Source: an uncultured Bacteroidales bacterium (lineage in GTDB: Bacteria; Bacteroidota; Bacteroidia; Bacteroidales; UBA932). Taken from it: a DNA stretch of 64,000 nucleotides. Numbering within the stretch: position 1 is the stretch's first letter; each line of letters opens with the position of its first letter. Location of the stretch: NCBI GenBank assembly GCA_946185745.1, contig CAMHKQ010000001.1, positions 1 to 64,000 of the forward strand, in the 5' to 3' direction. Made by a program: the position numbers and the translations under genes. Positions 61,391 to 64,000 of this stretch are shown here, piece by piece. The notes under the pieces are model-generated. The model had not been told where the DNA came from and did not search any database. It was given only the letters and a program-made list of their open reading frames with translations.

Positions 61391-61434
61391 GAAAAAGGAG
61401 GATGGCCGTTCGGTCATCCTCCTTTTCTGTTTTT
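61391..61434 (+). terminator. Intrinsic terminator after the GlsB-like gene
   Basis: GGAGGATGGCC and GGTCATCCTCC pair (one G-U) around a GTTC loop, flanked by A-runs on the left and CCTTTT..TTTT on the right. A plus-strand terminator; the flanking A tract also lets it work on the minus strand for the remnant genes beyond. Confidence 0.75.
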
Positions 61435-61444
61435 ACCGTAATGA

Positions 61445-61549
61445 TTAAAGCTTGGTGAATTCGGGATTTCCGTCGGAGTCGGAATCGGTTACGTGAATCT
61501 TGATGCCGTAAACGAGCCGATGTTCTTTGGTGAATACGATGGTGTACAA
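61445..61549 (-). pseudogene. Possible toxin-gene remnant (RelE/YoeB-like C-terminus)
   Basis: A short open stretch of 34 codons, without ATG, immediately follows the antitoxin-like remnant. It reads IVFTKEHRLVYGIKIHV, which recalls the EHRLVY segment near the C-terminus of YoeB/RelE toxins, but the rest is not typical and the reading stops at 61445. If related, most of the toxin has been deleted. Low confidence. Confidence 0.25.
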
Positions 61550-61550
61550 A

Positions 61551-61778
61551 TCAGTCCTCGCTAATCATTCTGCTGAGGAAATCCTCGGTTCTCTCACCCT
61601 CGTTCATCCGGAAAACCTTTCCAGCCTCGTAATCAGCAATACCCTGACGGATTTTTGCATCCAAGGTGGCTCTGTCTACGAGGGCGTCGTCCTCCATAAC
61701 AGGGACAAGGCGGTAGCTGCCGTGAGCCCTTGAGGTAATCACGACGTCGTTTGTGCGAGCCAAATCAAAGTACTTACG
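61551..61778 (-). pseudogene. 5'-truncated Phd/YefM-type antitoxin remnant
   Basis: About 75 codons: KYFDLARTNDVVITSRAHGS then YRLVPVMEDDALV and a C-terminal helix IRQGIADYEAGKV. This matches the middle and end of prevent-host-death antitoxins, where KYFDLA normally follows about 15-20 N-terminal residues that are missing. It is open back to a TAG (61781-61779) that is also the stop of the upstream membrane ORF in the same frame, so the junction lies there. Only a TTG at 61763 could start it. Judged a deletion remnant; a TTG-started short protein remains possible. Confidence 0.6.
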
Positions 61779-61982
61779 CTATTTGTCTTTTGTGAATATG
61801 TAAACGGCCAAAGTGGGCAGGAGAACCAATAATATCAGGGAAATCTCCACCACGGCGTATGAACCGACATAGTCGACTAAAGTCTGGAATTTCAGAATTC
61901 CGTCAACCAGCAAAACCAGGAGTGCAAACCAACAGATGCCAAATATGGCTGCATATTTGAGTTTTCTTTTTTTGAGTTTCAT
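61779..61982 (-). CDS. Small membrane protein, two TM segments
   Basis: 67 aa. A basic N-terminus (MKLKKRKLKYA) followed by two hydrophobic helices (about 10-30 and 42-62) and a short charged end. No family known. A TATATTTG box (62007-62000) lies 17 bases before the ATG. In frame with the antitoxin remnant beyond its stop codon. G+C is visibly lower than in neighbouring genes, consistent with transfer or relaxed selection. Confidence 0.7.
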   Translation of the reverse strand: MKLKKRKLKYAAIFGICWFALLVLLVDGILKFQTLVDYVGSYAVVEISLILLVLLPTLAVYIFTKDK

Positions 61983-61999
61983 CGCGTTTTACAGACTTG

Positions 62000-62007
62000 C
62001 AAATATA
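62000..62007 (-). promoter_or_regulatory. -7 box of the small membrane protein gene
   Basis: TATATTTG on the minus strand, matching TAnnTTTG, 17 bases before the ATG at 61982. Confidence 0.55.
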
Positions 62008-62052
62008 AGAATTATTCAGGAGTGTAGCACGGGACCCTCTCCCTCACCTTCC

Positions 62053-62104
62053 GGGATTTCGTCGGGCTGCGCCCTCCGACATCCCTGCCCGCCTGCGGCG
62101 GGGC
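62053..62104. repeat. Two adjacent GC-rich stem-loops
   Basis: Stem 1: GGGAT (62053-62057) plus GTCGG (62061-62065) pair with CCGAC plus ATCCC (62076-62085). Stem 2: CCCGCC (62088-62093) pairs with GGCGGG (62097-62102) around a TGC loop. REP-like in appearance; whether it recurs elsewhere in the genome cannot be seen from this window. Confidence 0.6.
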
Positions 62105-62107
62105 TAT

Positions 62108-62172
62108 GCAAAGCGACAAAACAAAACAGCGCAATCGAGCAAGCTCGTTGCGCTGTTTTGATGTCGCTTTGC
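62108..62172. repeat. Long near-perfect hairpin abutting tRNA-Ser
   Basis: Three nested perfect arms: GCAAAGCGACA / TGTCGCTTTGC (62108-62118, 62162-62172), AAAACAGCGCAA / TTGCGCTGTTTT (62123-62134, 62148-62159) and CGAGC / GCTCG (62136-62140, 62143-62147) with an AA loop; small bulges (4 and 2 nt) lie between arms. About 28 base pairs. It starts at the base right after the tRNA 3' end. May serve as tRNA terminator or be a mobile palindrome. Confidence 0.75.
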
Positions 62173-62256
62173 GGAAGGTGAGGGATTCGAACCCCCGGTG
62201 CGTTGCCGCACAACAGTTTTCAAGACTGCCGCCATAGACCACTCGGCCAACCTTCC
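62172..62256 (-). tRNA. tRNA-Ser (anticodon UGA)
   Basis: Full cloverleaf on the minus strand: acceptor GGAAGGT/ACCTTCC, D-arm with GGCCGAGTGGTC, anticodon arm GCAGT-CTTGAAA-ACTGT giving anticodon TGA, a long class II variable arm (TGCGGCAACGCA) and T-arm GGGGGTTCGAATCCC. Discriminator G at 62172; CCA is not encoded. Decodes UCA/UCG-type Ser codons. A proper TTTG-N19-TAACTTTG promoter lies 12 bases upstream. Confidence 0.95.
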
Positions 62257-62268
62257 ATTTCGGGGATG

Positions 62269-62299
62269 CAAAGTTAGATAAAATCGCGGATACTGCAAA
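62269..62299 (-). promoter_or_regulatory. tRNA-Ser promoter
   Basis: On the minus strand TTTG (62299-62296), a 19-base spacer and TAACTTTG (62276-62269): the most complete Bacteroidota sigma-ABfr type promoter (-33/-7) in the window. Confidence 0.75.
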
Positions 62300-62344
62300 T
62301 AAAAGTTTGGGCGGTTTGCTTGCTGTTACGGGTGGCGGAATGGC

Positions 62345-63421
62345 TTAGGATGAGAGGGATGCGATAATATCCAGAGAGCGGCGGAGGGCGAAGGAAAGAC
62401 AGTCCGTGAGGCGTAGCAGCGGAACGGGAGAGGAGCCGAAGGCGGCCAGTGCCGTGAGGGCGACCCCGCAGGCAATCAGGGCCTCGGTGAGCGGGAGGGC
62501 GATGAGGTTGGTGAGCAGAAAGTATCTCGGAAAGGTGTGGAAGGTAATCCACACCAGCGGTGCCGTAAACAGCTGGCAGCTTGTCGACAGCGCCATCGCC
62601 TCCCACATTCGGCGCAGGGGATTCCATTTCTCCCTTTTGCTGCCGCCGCCCGGATACCATTCTTTCATGGATGGATACAGCAGAAAGATGCCCAGCATCG
62701 CCAGGTACGACAGTTGGAATCCGGTGGAGGAGATGGCTTCCGGCCTGAATACAAGTTGGATGAGCAGGGCTGTACACCAAACGCTAAGCGGAGTCTTGCT
62801 CCTGCCCGGACAGTTCCGGGCGATTTCGGCGAGCAATATGAACAGGAAGGCCCTCACTATCGAAGGCGATGCGCCGGTCATCAGCACGTAGAATGCGGAG
62901 CAGGCCACTATGAGTACGGAGCGCACTGCATAAGCAAGTCTCGAGTTTCCGATGACAGCCAGTAATTTGCTCAGTATCAGATATATGACCCCGAGATGCA
63001 GCCCGCTGAGGGCCAGCAGGTGGGAGGCGCCTGCGGCCCTGAAGCTGCCGGACAGGGCTTTCCCGAGCCCTTTTCTCTGCCCGGTCAGGAAGGCTTTAAG
63101 GAGGGCGTTGGTTTCCCGTTCTGAAAAGGGGAGGCCGTCTATCAGGGCGGAAAGCTTTCCCAGCGCCCCGGAGGCGGCTGACGGTGCCGGATTGCGGAAG
63201 GGGAGGATGGCGGCTCCGGAATGGCAGAGGACGCCCAGGCCGAGGAAGAGCAGGGCGATGACGGCCGTGCGGCGCCCGCTTCGCGCAGCGAAGAAAAAGC
63301 ATGCGGCTACGGCTGCCAGGGCGGCGGAAGCGCATACTGTCGGCGCATCGATCCAGGCGGAGAGCCCCACACCCGCCACGAACGGCACCGACAGCCTCAC
63401 TATGTCCGCATCTGCCTTCAC
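62345..63421 (-). CDS. comEC: ComEC/Rec2-family competence protein, short form
   Basis: 358 aa, GTG start. About nine hydrophobic segments. Contains the ComEC core: RAAGASHLLALSGLHLGVIY and SPSIVRAFLFILLAEIA, the 'competence' domain that forms the DNA channel through the inner membrane. It lacks the C-terminal metallo-beta-lactamase domain and most of the N-terminal OB region found in full-length ComEC (normally 650-750 aa). Short forms occur in Bacteroidetes. Could pair with the ComEA-like protein at 8629. A TACTTTTC box ends five bases before the GTG. Confidence 0.87.
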   Translation of the reverse strand: MKADADIVRLSVPFVAGVGLSAWIDAPTVCASAALAAVAACFFFAARSGRRTAVIALLFLGLGVLCHSGAAILPFRNPAPSAASGALGKLSALIDGLPFSERETNALLKAFLTGQRKGLGKALSGSFRAAGASHLLALSGLHLGVIYLILSKLLAVIGNSRLAYAVRSVLIVACSAFYVLMTGASPSIVRAFLFILLAEIARNCPGRSKTPLSVWCTALLIQLVFRPEAISSTGFQLSYLAMLGIFLLYPSMKEWYPGGGSKREKWNPLRRMWEAMALSTSCQLFTAPLVWITFHTFPRYFLLTNLIALPLTEALIACGVALTALAAFGSSPVPLLRLTDCLSFALRRSLDIIASLSS

Positions 63422-63520
63422 GGACGGAAAAGTAATGAACTGTTAGATAAAACAGGGGAGTAAAAGTGAAATTTTAACGTTTCTTTAGGCGAATAGATTT
63501 CAATATCGGAAAAAACAGAT

Positions 63521-63528
63521 TAACTTTG
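63521..63528 (+). promoter_or_regulatory. -7 box of ackA
   Basis: TAACTTTG, matching TAnnTTTG, with TTTC 19 bases upstream (63498-63501) as a near -33 element. ackA starts 20 bases downstream. Confidence 0.6.
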
Positions 63529-63548
63529 TGAGTTATTAATAATACGAT

Positions 63549-64000
63549 ATGATAGTACTGGTAATCAATTGCGGCAGCTCGTCCATCAAGTACAGGCTCA
63601 TGGACATCAAGAGCGACGATGTGTATGACATTCTGGCAAAGGGTATTGTAGAAAAGATCGGCCTTCCCGAAGGCATCAGCACCTACAGCCCGGCGGGCAA
63701 GGAGTCCCGGACAGTTTATCTTCCCGTCCCCAACCATACGGTTGGTATGAAACTTATTCTCGACGACCTCGTGGACAAAGATCACGGTGTTCTCAAGACG
63801 TTCGACGACATCGAGGCCGTAGGCCATCGCGTCGTGCAGGGAGCCGACTATTTCACCGGCAGCGCCCTGGTCAACGACGACGTCCTCAAGAAGATTGAAA
63901 TCTGCGCCGAGTTCGCGCCCCTGCACAACAGGGCCCATCTTCTCGGCATCCGTGCCTGCCAGGCCGTGCTCCCGTCCGTTCCCGAGGTGGTGGTGTTCGA
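63549..64000 (+). CDS. ackA: Acetate kinase, 3'-truncated by window edge
   Basis: First 150 or so codons. LVINCGSSSIKYRLMD is the acetate/butyrate kinase N-terminal motif; GHRVVQGADYF and APLHNRAHLLGI (adjacent to the active site) identify AckA rather than Buk. Makes ATP from acetyl phosphate in acetate fermentation. A second acyl kinase (buk) lies at 23828, so the organism has separate acetate and branched-chain/butyrate branches. Downstream pta, if present, is outside the window. Confidence 0.96.
   Translation, partial: MIVLVINCGSSSIKYRLMDIKSDDVYDILAKGIVEKIGLPEGISTYSPAGKESRTVYLPVPNHTVGMKLILDDLVDKDHGVLKTFDDIEAVGHRVVQGADYFTGSALVNDDVLKKIEICAEFAPLHNRAHLLGIRACQAVLPSVPEVVVF

Larger units (their letters stand above)
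62040..62185. repeat. 14-nt inverted copy of the tRNA-Ser 3' end flanking a hairpin cluster
   Basis: TCCCTCACCTTCCG at 62040-62053 on the plus strand is identical to the 3' end of the minus-strand tRNA-Ser (62185-62172), discriminator included. The two copies are inverted relative to each other and enclose the hairpins at 62053-62104 and 62108-62172. Confidence 0.7.

Noticed and set aside
61527..61733. 68-codon plus-strand open frame
   Set aside because: Antisense to the antitoxin remnant, no promoter or ribosome-binding signal.
62012..62298. Several minus-strand open frames of 64-76 codons covering the tRNA region
   Set aside because: They translate tRNA-Ser and the adjoining hairpins; classic spurious calls over an RNA gene.

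Overview
The window is a contiguous piece of a chromosome from a Bacteroidales bacterium (Bacteroidota), probably an uncultured anaerobic gut or rumen lineage of relatively high G+C. The evidence is the recurrent Bacteroidota -7 box TAnnTTTG upstream of most transcription units (once with a clear TTTG-N19 -33 box), outer-membrane proteins and lipoproteins of Bacteroidetes type, a DUF4369/TlpA-type lipoprotein, a BACON/PEGA protein, and anaerobic ferredoxin-linked 2-oxoacid metabolism. Order-level placement is reasonable; genus cannot be read from the sequence. Genes are packed very tightly: ATGA start/stop overlaps within operons and shared CTAG/CTAA stop codons between convergent genes. No intergenic gap exceeds about 190 bases, and no rRNA, CRISPR array or insertion sequence was seen.

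Layout: 1-5.3 kb: end of tpiA, then on the minus strand a small lipoprotein, a secreted M6 metalloprotease behind a leader with two competing terminator hairpins, pth-rplY, and a clostripain-like (C11) lipoprotein. 5.4-13.4 kb: xerC/D recombinase, trpS-tdk, rsmI and a ComEA-like helix-hairpin-helix protein, recA, then rlmN-recX-unknown GNAT-like-M48 peptidase. 13.4-23.7 kb: pdxA and rnhA; the dTDP-rhamnose genes rfbD-rfbC with a phosphodiesterase lipoprotein and a PatB/MalY C-S lyase; a beta-helix DUF3737 protein, a MATE exporter and a large MscS channel. 23.8-29.0 kb: branched-chain amino-acid fermentation locus (butyrate-type kinase, ilvE, small TPR protein, four-subunit ferredoxin oxidoreductase vorDBAC) closed by a strong terminator. 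29.1-40.9 kb: xseAB followed by an alpha-glucan operon (branching enzyme, debranching enzyme, GT4 synthase-like, GH57, phosphorylase), ribF and greA. 40.9-52.7 kb: HIT protein, TlpA-like lipoprotein, tsaB, cvpA, ileS-dksA-like-lspA, two outer-membrane barrel paralogues, an EF-hand membrane protein, a LOG protein and a YiiX-like peptidase lipoprotein.

52.8-58.6 kb is the accessory island of most interest. On the plus strand is an operon of a free-standing RyR-domain protein, a membrane-anchored TIR protein that keeps its candidate catalytic Glu, and a large secreted BACON/PEGA/outer-membrane protein. Facing it and sharing stop codons is a minus-strand operon of an MscS-family channel and a protein with a Rossmann-like N-terminal half and a RyR-like C-terminal domain. 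I infer a two-operon nucleotide-signalling or defence module (TIR makes a signal, RyR domains sense it, channel acts); this is not demonstrated. 58.7-64 kb: a DUF4091/GH123-like secreted protein, small envelope proteins, eroded toxin-antitoxin remnants, tRNA-Ser(UGA) beside an unusual nest of inverted repeats, comEC and the start of ackA.
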